Assembly (NCBI GenBank): GCA_035610835.1
Contig: JAYJML010000096.1
Span: 1 to 64,000 of the forward strand
Source: Ophiura sarsii
Lineage: Eukaryota > Echinodermata > Ophiuroidea > Amphilepidida > Ophiuridae
Length of the DNA stretch: 64,000 nucleotides
Direction of reading: 5' to 3'
In this document: piece after piece, positions 22,369 to 33,439 of the stretch
Position numbering within the stretch: the first letter of the stretch is position 1
Layout of the letters: each line of letters starts with the position of its first letter
Program-made: the position numbers and the translations under genes
Notes under the pieces: generated by a model
What the model was told of the DNA's origin: nothing
Seen by the model: the letters and a program-made list of their open reading frames with translations, nothing else
Database searches by the model: none

Positions 22369-25300
22369 ATTTTGGGAGTAAGAAAAGTACACTTTTTCAT
22401 AGTAAACAATAGCCAAATGTTGTTACTATTTTTTCTTGAACCTTTGCATGAGCTTTGAACAACATAAATGTAAAAATAACTCTTTTGGAGCAATTTTCAG
22501 TTTTTTTGCTCCGTCACATTTTCATGGAAAGTGTCCACGGCTAGATTTTTAGGGTCCAGTTTCAAAATGCTAAAATCTCTTATTACTTTTCCCCACTCAA
22601 AGTCAACATATCAAGCTTGTATGGAAAAAACGTGCCATCACTAATCTCTCAAATTGACCACGTGGCGGAATGATGAAGTTGAAGGTACACTTCTCAATGT
22701 TACTTACAAATACAAGTACCATATTTTGATTAAGTAATAATTATTCCACCTATTTACATATTTCATTCAAATTTGTGGTTGTATTGTATTCAGAAGATGC
22801 TAATGCTGATAGAAAGTGGACATATTTGTCCAGGTACTCATCTTTTTTTACATTTTAGATTCACATAGTTAGGTAGCATTTTCTGGCTCTCAATACTTTG
22901 AAACATGAGGTTGAGTCACTTTGTGTACTTTCACCAAGATGATTTTAATGAACATTTGTTTTCATGTATCTCAAAGAGGGGGAATGACCCTTTCTGTAAA
23001 ATTTAGAATTTTGAGCATGGGCCTAAAACCTAAGTACATAGAGGAATGTGGAAATTTGGTATTCGAAGGTAACAGTTAATGTATACGTAGGTAAGAGAAG
23101 TAAAACTGTAATAAATTAATGTTCTACTTAATTTATATTACATTTTGGGGGTGAAATAATCATGCAGGGTTGTTAACAATATCTGATTTGTTTAAATAAA
23201 CAAATCTTAATATTATGAACATATTCCCAGGAGTTTACTTTAAATAGATACTATAATATTAATTTAATGTTAAAAAAATATACAATTTCTAACTGTCAGT
23301 TGTAATTTTGAATAGGTTTATTAAGAACAAAATACCAGGCAACATTTTTAAGCATTCCTATAAGAGAAAAACAAATTAAGACTTAAAACACGGTAGCTTA
23401 CATTGCAATAATCAAAGTATTCGTAGGTAACATATTAATTTGTTCTCCACTTCAACTTCGTTTACTAAGAACAGTTGGATTCGTTGATTTAACATATATA
23501 GGTTTAAGAGCAAAATTGCAATCGACGTAGTTTTTATGCCCTGAATCGCGTGTGAGGGGAATGTCGTATTAAAATGGTGTCTTGCTTGACTTTATAAAAG
23601 TAGATATAAGAATGTGCGCTCAGCGCTGCTTTTACTAAACAATCAGAGAATTGCGTAATATTCAACATTTGAATAAATCAGCAAGATTATACAAATAAAC
23701 ATTAAAAATATGTTCCTATTTCTAGAAAACACCCTAAGCATCAATAACCTCACTTGATAGACCTATACTGTTATTCATTATTCTTGGTCCCCTAATTTGG
23801 TTAAAGGCATATTGAATAAAATTAACCTTTTACACATGATAATTATGGCAGAAAATGTTTTATTATGCGAACGTGTATGATCATCCAATTTTGTTAGTGT
23901 CATTTTTTGCTTGACTTTCAATTATTACAAATGTGCGTTTTTAAACGCACATTCTTTATAATAGTTTTGTAGAAGTTAAAACTTCTACAAAACAGTCAGA
24001 AGTGTGTAATATTAAATATCTGATTTAAGGCACGATGATGGCAACATACATATCGTACTGGGTTAACATTTCGTATTATTAAGGTATAGTTAAACCATCA
24101 AGTAACTCGCTAGTAATAATGATATTCTTACTGATCTAATTTGGTAAAAAGCTTGTTCATATCATCATTAAAACTAAACATGATAAAAACTTAAGCATAT
24201 ATAAACATTTTAATTAAGAAATATCTGACCATTCAGCCTTATAATCTCTACTTTTAAACAGTTTAGTGGTTCTTGTTGTATTCTGTGTGTAGTTAGTTCT
24301 TCAGGTCTCTCATGTCGCGAGGATGAATATCCAGAACATAATTACCCTTTGTTTGTTATATAGGACATTCTAGAATGTTAAGAATGAACGTTTCAGTTTC
24401 CGTGTGAATCCAAAGTATTAGATCGAATCAACTTTTGAATATATAGTTCCCCGAGCCATCTTTAATTAGAATGCGAGCGGTTTCCTTTTAACAAACAGTT
24501 TGATTTGCCTGTAATACATAGTCTTGAATATCAGGTTATTTGTTTTAAGCAATAAAACAACCGGTTGCCTTCCTCAATTTTTTCTAAATAGCCTCAAGGA
24601 GGCAAGTGAGGTCTTCTAGAAGTTATCATTTTGAATAGCTTTTTTAAACACGAAAGCCAGATTGCTTTTTTTAAATTCATTTAATATATACTTTGAAATA
24701 ATTTCATATCAGACCTTATAGGCCTATATATATAAGTTTAATAAGAGCCGAACATGTTCAAAGTCTAGAACATTCAAATATTGTGCCTTTCAGTCCACAA
24801 CGGAATAAATCACATACAACTTTCACAACTAGACATTCAGTTGTCAGATATAGAATTAAGATATAATTTCCTAGTTTGGAATTTGTATCATTCTAAATGT
24901 CGTACATAGTCAGTTTAGCGGTTTCAACCGGAGGCAGATTCCGTTTGACATAGAATCACCAATATGATATATTTTGTCAGATGTAGACAAAATAGGAATT
25001 TTATGTTTAGAAATTCAATGTTTTTTGATTTAACAACACACTAATCTAATAAGTTTTGCCACAACAGAGATATTGCCAGGCATGTGCCTTTCATTATGAT
25101 TTTATTTAAATCAACCACTGCTTAGTTCAATTACACTAAGTATTGAATGTCGGAAGCATTATTCATGAGCAATTTTTGATTTGATACTGAAATCAGTTAG
25201 GCATCCCTTGATTCGCTCCCACCTTTAAACAAAAAGGAAAAGGTTTTACTAAATTTCTTGTTGTGAGTAAGTGATGTTCTACATGTATAGCATGTATTTG

Positions 25301-25854
25301 CCAGTTTCAAAGATATCATATGACCAACATGTTGTAAACATTTCATGATTTCGTTTCTGGTAGGGAGGGGGTTGTCTGAGAAACGGAACTAGTTTCGTTT
25401 ACAGGGCTTCATCGATAATTTTGTTTGTTCCCTTATGTGGTGAAATGACACGAATGGAAAATAACTGGCCATCATCTGCATGATCGTGGTCATTACCATT
25501 ACCATGTATGGGCATCATTTTCATTCCGCGTTCATTTGATACACAAATAAGGAGAAATGTATACGTTTTAGTTGCTGATTAGCCAACACGGGGAAAGCCC
25601 CACCCATCTGCATCAAGTGGGAGGCATAGAATATATCAGAATCAGAACGAGCCGGAGGACTCCAGTTTTCGAAAGTGAATTTGCAACTATAGTTTCTGAC
25701 AAATTATGTTAGGCTCTATGAATCATGCGTTTTGTAGCAGAAACTAAAACTGGTCACGAAATCTATGCCCATGCATGATTGTGTTGTCGGAGCCTCCAGA
25801 TCTATGGCTTAAGAGTTTGACCCCGCGAGAGGGACTTGTGGAAAACGTAGAAAA
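22369..25854. other. Non-coding stretch upstream of the putative promoter
   Basis: No family-matching open frame in about 3.5 kb. Two perfect hairpins lie side by side (23930-23953 and 23964-23993). Two diverged segments (about 23518-23670 and 23880-24020) share TTGCTTGACTT and GTGCG motifs and may be an old duplication. Otherwise it is AT-rich and unassigned; some could be regulatory DNA for the protease gene. Confidence 0.35.
23930..23993. repeat. Two adjacent perfect hairpins
   Basis: AATGTGCGTTT/AAACGCACATT (spacer 2) and GTTTTGTAGAAGTT/AACTTCTACAAAAC (spacer 2), 10 bp apart. No terminator or gene context explains them. Confidence 0.7.
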
Positions 25855-25987
25855 GGGCGGAGCTGTATCTTTCATTACAATGCTTATAAGGGGGCTTCAT
25901 TAGATCAGATTGATTCTGTTGGAAACTGAATTTGCGGAAACCGAAGAAGACAACAAATCATTGAGAACTTCAATTATATCGGTAAGT
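25855..25987 (+). promoter_or_regulatory. Putative promoter and non-coding first exon of the protease gene
   Basis: A GC box GGGCGG (25855-25860) is followed 24 bp later by a TATA box TATAAG (25885-25890). About 30 bp on, near 25915, transcription could start. The following 66 bases have no ATG-led frame of note and end in an excellent splice donor, G|GTAAGTAC at 25981/25982. The next strong acceptor, TTTCTTGCAG at 32734-32743, leads into the exon with the signal peptide, so this is a reasonable 5' UTR exon with a 6.76-kb first intron. This is inference from motifs only. Confidence 0.45.
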
Positions 25988-26261
25988 ACACTAATTCTCT
26001 TTCAATATTATATATATATATATAAAATCCAGAGTTTTTACTTGAATCAGTATTGATAAAGTGCTCGACCACATGGGAGCAATAATTATAATGATTTTGA
26101 GTAAACTTTTACATTTTATTCAAGACAAATTTGTTTCGTGTTGGCTATACTGTGAGAAATGTGTTGATCTCCATACGCTTATTAGAGCATGTCATGTCGA
26201 AGATAATAGTTATAGAGTGAGAAAATAGATATGACTCGGACGAAGCAAGTAGATTAAATTT

Positions 26262-26300
26262 GTATTCAAGCTTTCGACTTTATTGTCTTCTTCAGGATAC
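26262..26300 (-). ncRNA. Hammerhead-like motif, left palindrome arm
   Basis: Mirror image of 26621-26659; see that entry for the fold. It would be active only in minus-strand transcripts. Confidence 0.3.
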
Positions 26301-26620
26301 TGCATAAACAAAATAAAACAGATAAAACATGTAAATAATAAAAGTTGTACATATGGTTACATATGTAACGCGCGCATTACAATATAATTAAAGTATAAAA
26401 AGAGTATAAAGAGTATAAAAAGAGAAGGAACGAGAGACTCACGTGTATATTACACACCGTATACACACACCGTATACACGTGAGTCTCTCGTTCCTTCTC
26501 TTTTTATACTCTTTATACTCTTTTATACTTTAATTATATTGTAATGCGCGCGTTACATATGTAACCATATGTACAACTTTTATTATTTACATGTTTTATC
26601 TGTTTTATTTTGTTTATGCA

Positions 26621-26659
26621 GTATCCTGAAGAAGACAATAAAGTCGAAAGCTTGAATAC
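26621..26659 (+). ncRNA. Hammerhead-like motif, right palindrome arm
   Basis: The RNA can pair GUAUC with GAAUAC (stem I, one bulged A). It has the core CUGAAGA (matching CUGANGA), a short stem II GAC/GUC with loop AAUAAA, the core GAAA, and a minimal stem III AGCU. This is the topology of a type I hammerhead with tiny stem III, as described for Penelope-like elements and retrozymes. One extra A between the core and stem II departs from the consensus, so activity is doubtful. Confidence 0.3.
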
Positions 26660-26808
26660 AAATTTACTCTACTTGCTTCGTCCGAGTCATATCTATTTTC
26701 TCACTCTATATATATATATATATATACATAGTAGTTACCAAAAATCCTGTCAAAAACTTGTTAAAGGAGCTATTTAAACAAATAATATGGAACTATATCA
26801 TTCTGTGA

Positions 26809-26878
26809 TTTTCAACTGCCGACAAATTTGTTTCGAAGAGATGGATGCCATCTCCTCTCATCAGGTTTCAGTAGAAAA
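26809..26878 (-). ncRNA. Candidate hammerhead ribozyme
   Basis: On the minus strand: core CUGAUGA, a 10-bp stem II (GAGGAGAUGG/CCAUCUCUUC, loop CAU, one G-U), core GAA, then ACAAAUUUGU forming a loopless self-complementary stem III, then C as the cleavage-site base. Stem I pairs C-G next to the core. After an AAA/G internal loop it continues ACUG/CAGU, a U-U mismatch and UUUUC/GAAAA. All invariant core bases are present. The tiny stem III fits Penelope-like and retrozyme hammerheads, which act as dimers. The single base pair before the stem I internal loop is shorter than usual. Confidence 0.45.
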
Positions 26879-27879
26879 TAAATAAACAAATAAAAAACAT
26901 TCTTGTGCAAAACAAGTGCAAAACAAGTGCGTGTACGGGCCGTGCCCGCTGACGCATACCCTCATACAGGAATGCAATAATTGACGAATGGTTACAACTA
27001 ACGTATAAGCTATATGTACACCGGAATTATTGTGACACTTTACGATTCCAGCACAAAAGGTTTCTTGTCGAACTCCAGGAACTTCGACAGAATAGAAAGC
27101 ACTGAAATTTGTTTGTGGGCATAAATCGAGACGAAACTTAACATTTTATAACTTCAGAAAATGATAAAAAAACGGAGTTTTGAGAACAAACATGGAATTC
27201 GTTAATAGAATACAATAACTTTGATATGTGGTGTTTCCATATGGATGAATGCAATTCTAAAATTAAGCAAACGGTTAAAAAGAATTGCATTAGGTGCAAA
27301 AATGCGTTGTTGTTGTTCGTTTTTTCAAAATAAAAGAGCAAAAAGGGAAAATGCATACTGAAAATAATGGCCTTAGCCCATACTAATGTGGTTGCAACAT
27401 TTTTAAATTCATTTTCATTTTTTTATCGTCGGTCTGAGCAATGATGCCTTTGCTATATAATATGTTATATAAGTTGTTAAGTTATAAGTTAGTTATTTGA
27501 TTAGTTAGTTAGTTAGTTATATATTTAGTTATGTATTGATTGATTGATTTAATTTTTTTCTTCTTCTTGTTCTTAAAGAAACAAAGCTAAATTATAAGAT
27601 TTTCACAAAGAGAAACAAGAGGGCGCCCCAATTTTCATCAAACTGCGGATTTTACACGGTTGTAATGTCCGTTGTAATGTACATGTACATTGATAAACTA
27701 AGATACCCTGTGAAAATGAAAGTCAACGGTGGGGTAGTTGTGATAAAATCCATTATTTGTTTACTTTGATGTGGGCTGAGTGGGATTTAGTCTGCATGTA
27801 CGGTTTATACAATAACAGCCTAATAATACAGTAAAATGAGCACAAATCAACAAATTAATGAAGTTTTTATTAATTGTGT
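26879..27879. other. Non-coding stretch, possibly Penelope-like terminal sequence in its first part
   Basis: 26880-27110 directly follows the hammerhead candidate and includes a GTGCAAAACAA repeat and a GC-rich patch (GGGCCGTGCCCGC). No protein similarity was recognised. 27460-27560 has a TTAG/GATT micro-repeat. The rest is AT-rich and unassigned. Confidence 0.35.
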
Positions 27880-28226
27880 ATATATATATATATTTTAATA
27901 ATGTCTTTTATCTGAATTTGCCACGTTGTTTGCTGGTCAATAATGTGTGGTAGAAATACTGATTGTGTATATTTCGTGTTTCCGACCGTTACATTTATTT
28001 TTCTTATAATGTATTTTACTATGTTCTATATTTGTATCTGGTTTTTGATTTATTTTTAGTATGTAACTGGATATTAGTAATATTGATTGTATATTTTTAG
28101 CATATATCTTGTTGTAGTTTTAATGATTTTTTGTTGTTGTAGTTTTTAAAATCTTTCTGTGCAGCGCCTTGAGGCTGTTTACATCGTAAGGCGCTTTATA
28201 AATCCCATGTATTATTATTATTATTA
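27880..28226 (+). mobile_element. 3' end of a CR1/L2-type LINE or derived SINE
   Basis: AGCGCCTTGAGGCTGTTTAC, then AAGGCGCTTTATAAATCC, then (ATT)n at about 28205-28226 is the stem-loop plus microsatellite tail typical of L2/CR1-like LINEs and the SINEs that borrow their tails. The upstream T-rich segment is probably the 3' UTR. No coding part is present, and the 5' boundary is uncertain. Confidence 0.55.
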
Positions 28227-28720
28227 AATGGACGAAGGGCAGCAAAGCATGGATGATTTGGCTGAACTCATTTAGCCAAATTTGTAATTAAATACAGCAA
28301 AGTCAACAATTTTATCTATGTTAGTTCAAAGTTGATCCAGAATGAGTCAAAGGCCTTAACCACAACACCAACGAGGTTGTGACTCTAGCTGGGCGATTAT
28401 TTTTACTATCATGGTAAATCAAAAGGAATTGTGCACCATTTGACTTTAATGGTGCATTGAACCATGGAATTATGGTTGTCTGTATAAAGCGTTGTTAATC
28501 TAGTTTATCCTCCCCAAAAATGACAGTAATCGCCTAAAAAATAAGCAAACTGTGACACGTTTTGTAAACTGTCCGCATTTTTCGCCATTGATGAAACTCT
28601 ATTCCAAGCATATAATATGTAATACATAGACTATACATGTACAAGCCAAAACATGCAAAATGGGAAACAATTCACAGACAGTGTCCTCAGGTTTTGAAGA
28701 AACTCTATACCAAGTACATA

Positions 28721-28917
28721 AATCTCAAAAATCTCAAAATCTCAAAAATCTCAAAAATCTCAAAAATTTCAAAAATCTGAACAATCTCAAAATCTCAAAA
28801 ATTTCACAAATCTCAAAATTTCAAAAAATCTCAAAAATCTCAAAAATCTCAAAAATCTCATTTTTTACAAAAAAATGATCTCAAAATTTCAAAAATCTCA
28901 AAATCTCAAAAATCTCA
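28721..28917 (+). repeat. Minisatellite (AAATCTCAAA)n, left arm
   Basis: Tandem 9-11-bp units of AAATCTCAAA. The complementary array lies at 30411-30639, so the two arms form a long inverted repeat around the small genes between them. Confidence 0.85.
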
Positions 28918-28971
28918 ATTTTTACAAAAAATTGATTTTGGCTTAAAAGAAATAAAATATTTATAAAAAGT

Positions 28972-29279
28972 ATGGCAAATATCACGATGGAAAAATTTAA
29001 AGAAATGCACAAAGAGCTAAACCAGCATAACCAAGCGAATCCTTGGCGAGATCTCGAACTAGACCGAGTTTACGTAATTGTTGACTTTAAGAGTGTAGCG
29101 ACAAAAAATGGTGAAGGTATCGTAATTATTCTGATGGGCGAGAGTTTTGGGCGTGTTCCGGTTTAATGAAAGCGTTGAACGTAAATGATCATTTACCGAA
29201 ATATTTAGTTTCGTTGGGAATGGTAAAAAGTAAGAAGAACTCGGGCAGAGAGTACTTTAGCTTTGAGTTGGTTGACTGA
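28972..29279 (+). pseudogene. Small viral/Polinton-like protein, frameshifted
   Basis: The first frame (64 codons, from MANITMEKFKEMHKEL) includes DRVYVIVDFKSVATKNGEG. At about 29160 the frame shifts and continues in a second frame ending NSGREYFSFELVD at 29279. Joined, it would be about 100 residues. I believe small proteins of this type accompany Polinton/Maverick-like DNA elements in invertebrates, but the function is unknown to me. Its neighbours on both sides are equally short, AT-rich and broken, and lie between inverted minisatellites. Confidence 0.4.
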
Positions 29280-29330
29280 ATATATATATTTTTGATATAA
29301 ATAAAAATATATATAATATAAATAAAAGAA

Positions 29331-29632
29331 TGGACAACTTTAAAAAATATCACAAAGTTGAAAAATAAATTACTCTCGAGTCAAAAGTGGAAAATGATTA
29401 CTTGTACGTCTTGTATAACGATAAATGGGTGCGATTTACTCTGAAAATAAACGTTAAGAAATGTTATACTCCATTTTATATTCAACAACATTACGGCGCG
29501 GGACTATGTCGCGAATTAGGAATCCCCTTAGCTAAGGGAAAAGGAAAACCATATTCTTCCGAGTACTATCGTCAAAATGCCGATAAATATCGAGAGGCTA
29601 CCAAGAGATGGAAATTAAAAACTTTGATGTAA
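29331..29632 (+). pseudogene. Unknown small basic protein, in-frame stop
   Basis: An ATG at 29331 opens a frame that is stopped at 29366. An overlapping frame from 29387 runs 81 codons to 29632 and includes NDKWVRFTLKINVKKC and GAGLCRELGIPLAKGK, ending in a lysine-rich tail. I do not recognise the family. The short AT-rich gap of about 45 bp to the next gene is compact and virus-like. Confidence 0.35.
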
Positions 29633-29676
29633 AATACAATTTTTGATATAAAGAAAATTATATTTAAAATAAAAAG

Positions 29677-30078
29677 ATGCCTACACGCAAAGAATTAACA
29701 CGTATTGCGAAGGAAGGTGGGTACAAAGGATACTCACGTATCGAGAGATAATTAATCGGAGAAGGAGAAGAGCGATATGCTCAGAGACACCCTCCGAAAC
29801 AGCGAGTGAAGGATCTGCGTGCTCTTGCGAAAAATGCGGGTCTTCAACGATATTCCAAATTGCGAAAAGCAGACCTTATTGACGCTTTAAGGGCAAATTA
29901 TATATTGTCTTCATACATTCTTGATGTTCAGGAACCTTCCAGAGAACAAAGACATTCTTTCAAAATTCGAAAGACAGATTCAGCACTCAATCGTTTTACT
30001 AACCAGTACACGATTGATGGAAAACCTGATTACGATCCAAAAGTTTTTTGTCAACCAAGAGTGTGGTTAGCCTCTTGA
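29677..30078 (+). pseudogene. Protein with repeated GYSxLRKADLI-type helix motif, in-frame stop
   Basis: From ATG 29677 the frame reads KELTRIAKEGGYKGYSRIER, a stop at 29749, then in the same frame DLRALAKNAGLQRYSKLRKA and so on to 30078. The two related blocks resemble the small helical domain (Rho N-terminal/SAP/LEM-like) often found twice at the N terminus of proteins in large DNA viruses and Polinton-like elements. The end (TIDGKPDYDPKVFCQP) leads into the next broken frame, so 29677-30410 may be pieces of one gene. Confidence 0.45.
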
Positions 30079-30105
30079 GTAACAATCGTCAAACAAAGGC
30101 TAAAA

Positions 30106-30410
30106 TTGTTTTTAAGGTGTGAGATGGAAAAAACAAACTTGGAAACTGGTGAAATTGTGATTAAAGAAGCCGCATTTAGCTCCAGTACAGACGTTAACCT
30201 GGAAGCCACCGATTTAGACCATCTTTACAAAAAGTGGGTAGAGAAGATTTTGGAAGACATCGCTACATTTCAAAATAACGGTAGCGGGTGGGTCTTCAAG
30301 TCCATTGTAGCCCTAGAGGTTCATACTGTACGGTATGAACCTATGGGTGGATCAACACACATTCAACTTCCGGAGTACTTAACAAACAAGAAAGCGATTA
30401 TTAATCTTCA
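30106..30410 (+). pseudogene. N-terminal region of a Polinton/virus-type DNA polymerase B-associated protein
   Basis: The frame contains MEKTNLETGEIVIKEAAF, then WVEKILEDIATFQNNGSGWV and GSTHIQLPEYLTNKKAIINL, and then runs straight into the right minisatellite at 30411, which replaces the rest. To my knowledge this order of motifs lies upstream of protein-primed family B DNA polymerases in Maverick/Polinton-like elements and related viruses of invertebrates. The polymerase domains themselves are absent, so the copy is a truncated remnant. It is frameshifted relative to 29677-30078. The assignment is from memory and unchecked. Confidence 0.45.
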
Positions 30411-30639
30411 ATTTTTTGAGATTTTGAGATTTTTGAGACTTTTGAGAATTTTTGAGATTGTTGAAATTGTTAAAAAATTTCAGATTTGTCCGATTTTTGA
30501 GATTTTGAGATTTTGAGATTTTTGAAATTTTTGAAATTTTTGAGATTTTGAGATTTTTGAGATTTTGAGATTTTGAGATTTTGAGATTTTTGAGATTTTT
30601 GAGATTTTTGAGATTTTTGAGATTTTTTGCGATTTTTCA
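30411..30639 (-). repeat. Minisatellite, right arm (complement of 28721-28917)
   Basis: Tandem GAGATTTTTGAGATTTT units, the reverse complement of the left arm. The array begins directly within the coding frame of the preceding pseudogene. Confidence 0.85.
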
Positions 30640-30723
30640 GAAATGTGCCAGAACATACATTATCTATCTACTGACGTCCATCAACGTTACTACACTTACT
30701 GAGAGTGCAGACATAAAAGCAAG

Positions 30724-32330
30724 ATGGTAGAGTACAGTAACTGCACTGAGCTCTACGAACAGAAGATTACAGACAATCCTATTCCCGAACTCCCAGATGT
30801 CTTGGAATCTGAACCACTTGATGAAATCCGCCAGGCCATGCGTACAATTAGAAACGGGAAATCGCCTGGTGTCGATGATATCCCTGCCGAGCTGTGGAAA
30901 GCATCTGGTGAGGACGGCGCAAACATTATGTGGAAGTTGTGTGATAAAATCTGGAAAAATCCCAATAGCCCACAGACTGGGGAAGAGCTGTCTCCATCCC
31001 TATTCCCAAGAAAGGTAACATCATGGAATGCTCAAACCACCGGACCATCAGCTTAATCAGCCACGCCAGCAAAGTTCTACTGAAAATCATCAATAATAGG
31101 ATGAAACAAAGGCTTGAAAACGAAATAGCAGATGAACAAGCAGGTTTTCGAGCTGGACGAGGCACAAGAGACCACATAGTAAATATAAGGAACATCATTG
31201 AAAAATGCAAAGGTCACTCAATTCCACTGTATCTGTGCTTTATTGACTACAGCAAAGCGTTTGACTGCGTCTGCCATCAGAAGCTATGGAACACAATGAG
31301 GGGTATGGGTTTCCCCAACCATGTTGTGAAACTCATAAGCAAGTTCTATGAACACCAAGAGCCTGCAGTCAGGACCAGCAGAGGCAACACAGACTGGTTC
31401 CAAATAGGCAGAGGCGTCAAACAGGGCTGCATTTTGTCTCCACAACTTTTCAACATCTATGCTGAACAAACAATGCGTGATGCCATCACAGAGCTCCGGG
31501 GAGGCATCATTATAGGCGGTCGGCGGATAACCAACCTAAGGTACGCGGATGACACAACCCTCATCTGTAAAAGCAAAGCAGAGTTGTTGGAACTACTGAA
31601 ATCAGTGAAGATCACGAGTGAGGACAGATGACTGAGGACAGGGGACTGAGGCTGAACACCAAAAGATCATGGTAATTGATGGAAGTCAGAATGATGACGA
31701 TGTTTTCTCTCTGGATGACGAGGTGATAGAACAAGTGAAAATCTTCGAATTTCTGGGCTCCACCATCAACAACAAAGGTGATTGCTCACAGAAGATTAAA
31801 CGAAGACTTGCAATTGCTCGTGGCACTGTTCAGTCAATGACCAAGCTCTGGAAAAGCAAACTCTCCTCATCATTAAAAGTACGCCTGCTTCGATCCACAG
31901 CCTTTGCAATTGCAACTTACGGCTCCGAATCATGGACAATAAGATTGGCAGACAAAAGGAAGCTAGATGCTTTTTAGATGTGGTGTTACCTCAGGATCCT
32001 TAGAATAGCATGGACAGAGAGGAAGACCAACGCATGGGTCCTGGAGAAACTTGATGTAAAACAATCACTTACGGGCCGAAGTCATCTCCAGAAAGCTGTC
32101 ATATTTCGGTCACATCACCAGACACCAATGCTTGCAAAAAGACATAATCCAGGGCATGGTAGAGGGGAGAAGAAGGAGAGGAAGACCTACAGCTAGTTGG
32201 CTAGATGACATCAAGCAAGTTACAGGAAAATCCATAGCAGAGGCTACCAGAGCTGCTGCCGAAAATGATGGATATCTCGATATAATAGCCTCGCAATGTC
32301 ATGGTTGACAGACGGATTGTATAGCGACGT
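30724..32330 (+). pseudogene. RTE-like non-LTR retrotransposon, 5'-truncated and frameshifted
   Basis: Reverse transcriptase boxes in order: IRNGKSPGVDDIPAELW, then after a frameshift near 30990 IPIPKKGNIMECSN, then ADEQAGFRAGRGTRDHI, CFIDYSKAFDCV, GRGVKQGCILSPQLF and LRYADDTTL at about 31540. A break near 31630 is followed by FEFLGSTINNKGDC, ATYGSESWTI, and two more C-terminal frames ending SWLDDIKQVTGK, before a stop near 32307. The endonuclease half is missing. The polymerase keeps its catalytic YADD but has at least four frame breaks. It lies in the first intron of the protease gene, in the same orientation. Confidence 0.8.
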
Positions 32331-32743
32331 TCGAGTCTGACATGTTGACCCTGGAAATCAAAATCCAGTCAATTTGATCCGAATATATGTAAAAATAAAG
32401 TGACTTGGAATCCGAACCACAATTCGCCGTACGTGTTAGTGCAATATAATCATATGAACCTCTTTGGTCATTTTGCTAGAGTAGCATATCTGTGTTTTAA
32501 TTTATTTGCTTATTTTTTTAAACATTTTATTTACTTACTTAATTAATCAAAGACATGGAGTATAACTTAAAATATGGGCATTTATCTATATTTATCACAA
32601 ACTCAATTTCGCCCAAAATGGCACATACGACTATTATACTGCACTCACTCGTCAATTTTGACCCATCAGAAATAAGCGTGTAAGAAAAACACGTTTTCCA
32701 TTGGAATATGAAATAAAACAATATTTAACATAATTTCTTGCAG

Positions 32744-32931
32744 CATTTACTTGACGTGTGTTTTTCTCCATGGCTGTTAGAAGAAACCAATACTGTGGGC
32801 TTACGGTGTTAGTATTGGTTTTGGCGTTTGTGACTCCAAATGTCATCGCTGGTCGTTCCAACGGGAAAGCGAATTTGCACAAAAGGTCAGATCAATCAAG
32901 AGTTCCAGGACGCTATATTGTTTCTCTTAAG
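32744..32931 (+). CDS. Proteinase K-like serine protease, first coding exon (signal peptide, propeptide start)
   Basis: The ATG at 32770 (G at +4) opens a frame of 54 codons to the splice donor AAG|GTAAG at 32931/32932. The acceptor TTTCTTGCAG ends at 32743, giving 26 bases of 5' UTR. Residues 1-27 are a signal peptide: a basic start (MAVRRNQ), a hydrophobic core LTVLVLVLAFV, and a likely cleavage site after VIA. A dibasic KR sits at 38-39. VPGRYIVSLK at the end is the first strand of the I9 inhibitor propeptide of S8 proteases. Splicing is phase 0 to 42714. An in-frame GTG just upstream is not a start. This is the only host gene supported in the window. Confidence 0.8.
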
Positions 32932-33129
32932 GTAAGAATGTTTCGATTTCTTTCACGTTTGCAAATAAATTATACGCATATTGAATAACTATGAGACCCA
33001 ACAATGGAAAGGAAGTGACAGTTGGAAGTTCTGAAAGTTCGATAGCCAAAACGTAACCACTTCCAGGCGGCCAGCATTTAGCATAAAACAGAAAGTAATT
33101 ATGCTGTCATGCCCTGTATCTATCGATAT

Positions 33130-33420
33130 AGATATAAATAATTAACATAAATAAATAAAATTAAATAAATAAATAAATAAAATAAAATAAAATTAAATTG
33201 ATTAATTAATATATGAATTAATAAATTAGTAAATTAGTAAATTAGTAAATTAGTAAATTAGTAAATTAACAAAGTAATTTATTAGAATACGAAATGGAAT
33301 ATGATTAACTACATTAATAAATAAATATATTATTAATTAATAATTAATTAATTAATTATAATTAATTAATTAATTATAATTAATTAATTAATTAATTAAT
33401 TAATTATAATTAATCATAAT
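33130..33420. repeat. AT-rich simple repeats
   Basis: Successive runs of (AAAT)n, (AAATTAGT)n at about 33223-33265 and (TTAA)n/(ATTA)n. They lie within the second intron. Confidence 0.85.
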
Positions 33421-33439
33421 TTCAGTTTGGAATGGCCCA

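Larger units (their letters stand above)
26211..26709. repeat. 499-bp near-perfect palindrome
   Basis: From TATAGAGTGAGAAAATAG to its complement CTATTTTCTCACTCTATA, the two arms of about 235 bp match almost base for base around a loop of about 20 bases centred near 26461. Each arm contains AGTATAAAAAGAG repeats, GTAACGCGCGCATTAC and a hammerhead-like motif. Tandem TA follows on the right. Such head-to-head structures are common for Penelope-like elements, which could be the source. Confidence 0.85.
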
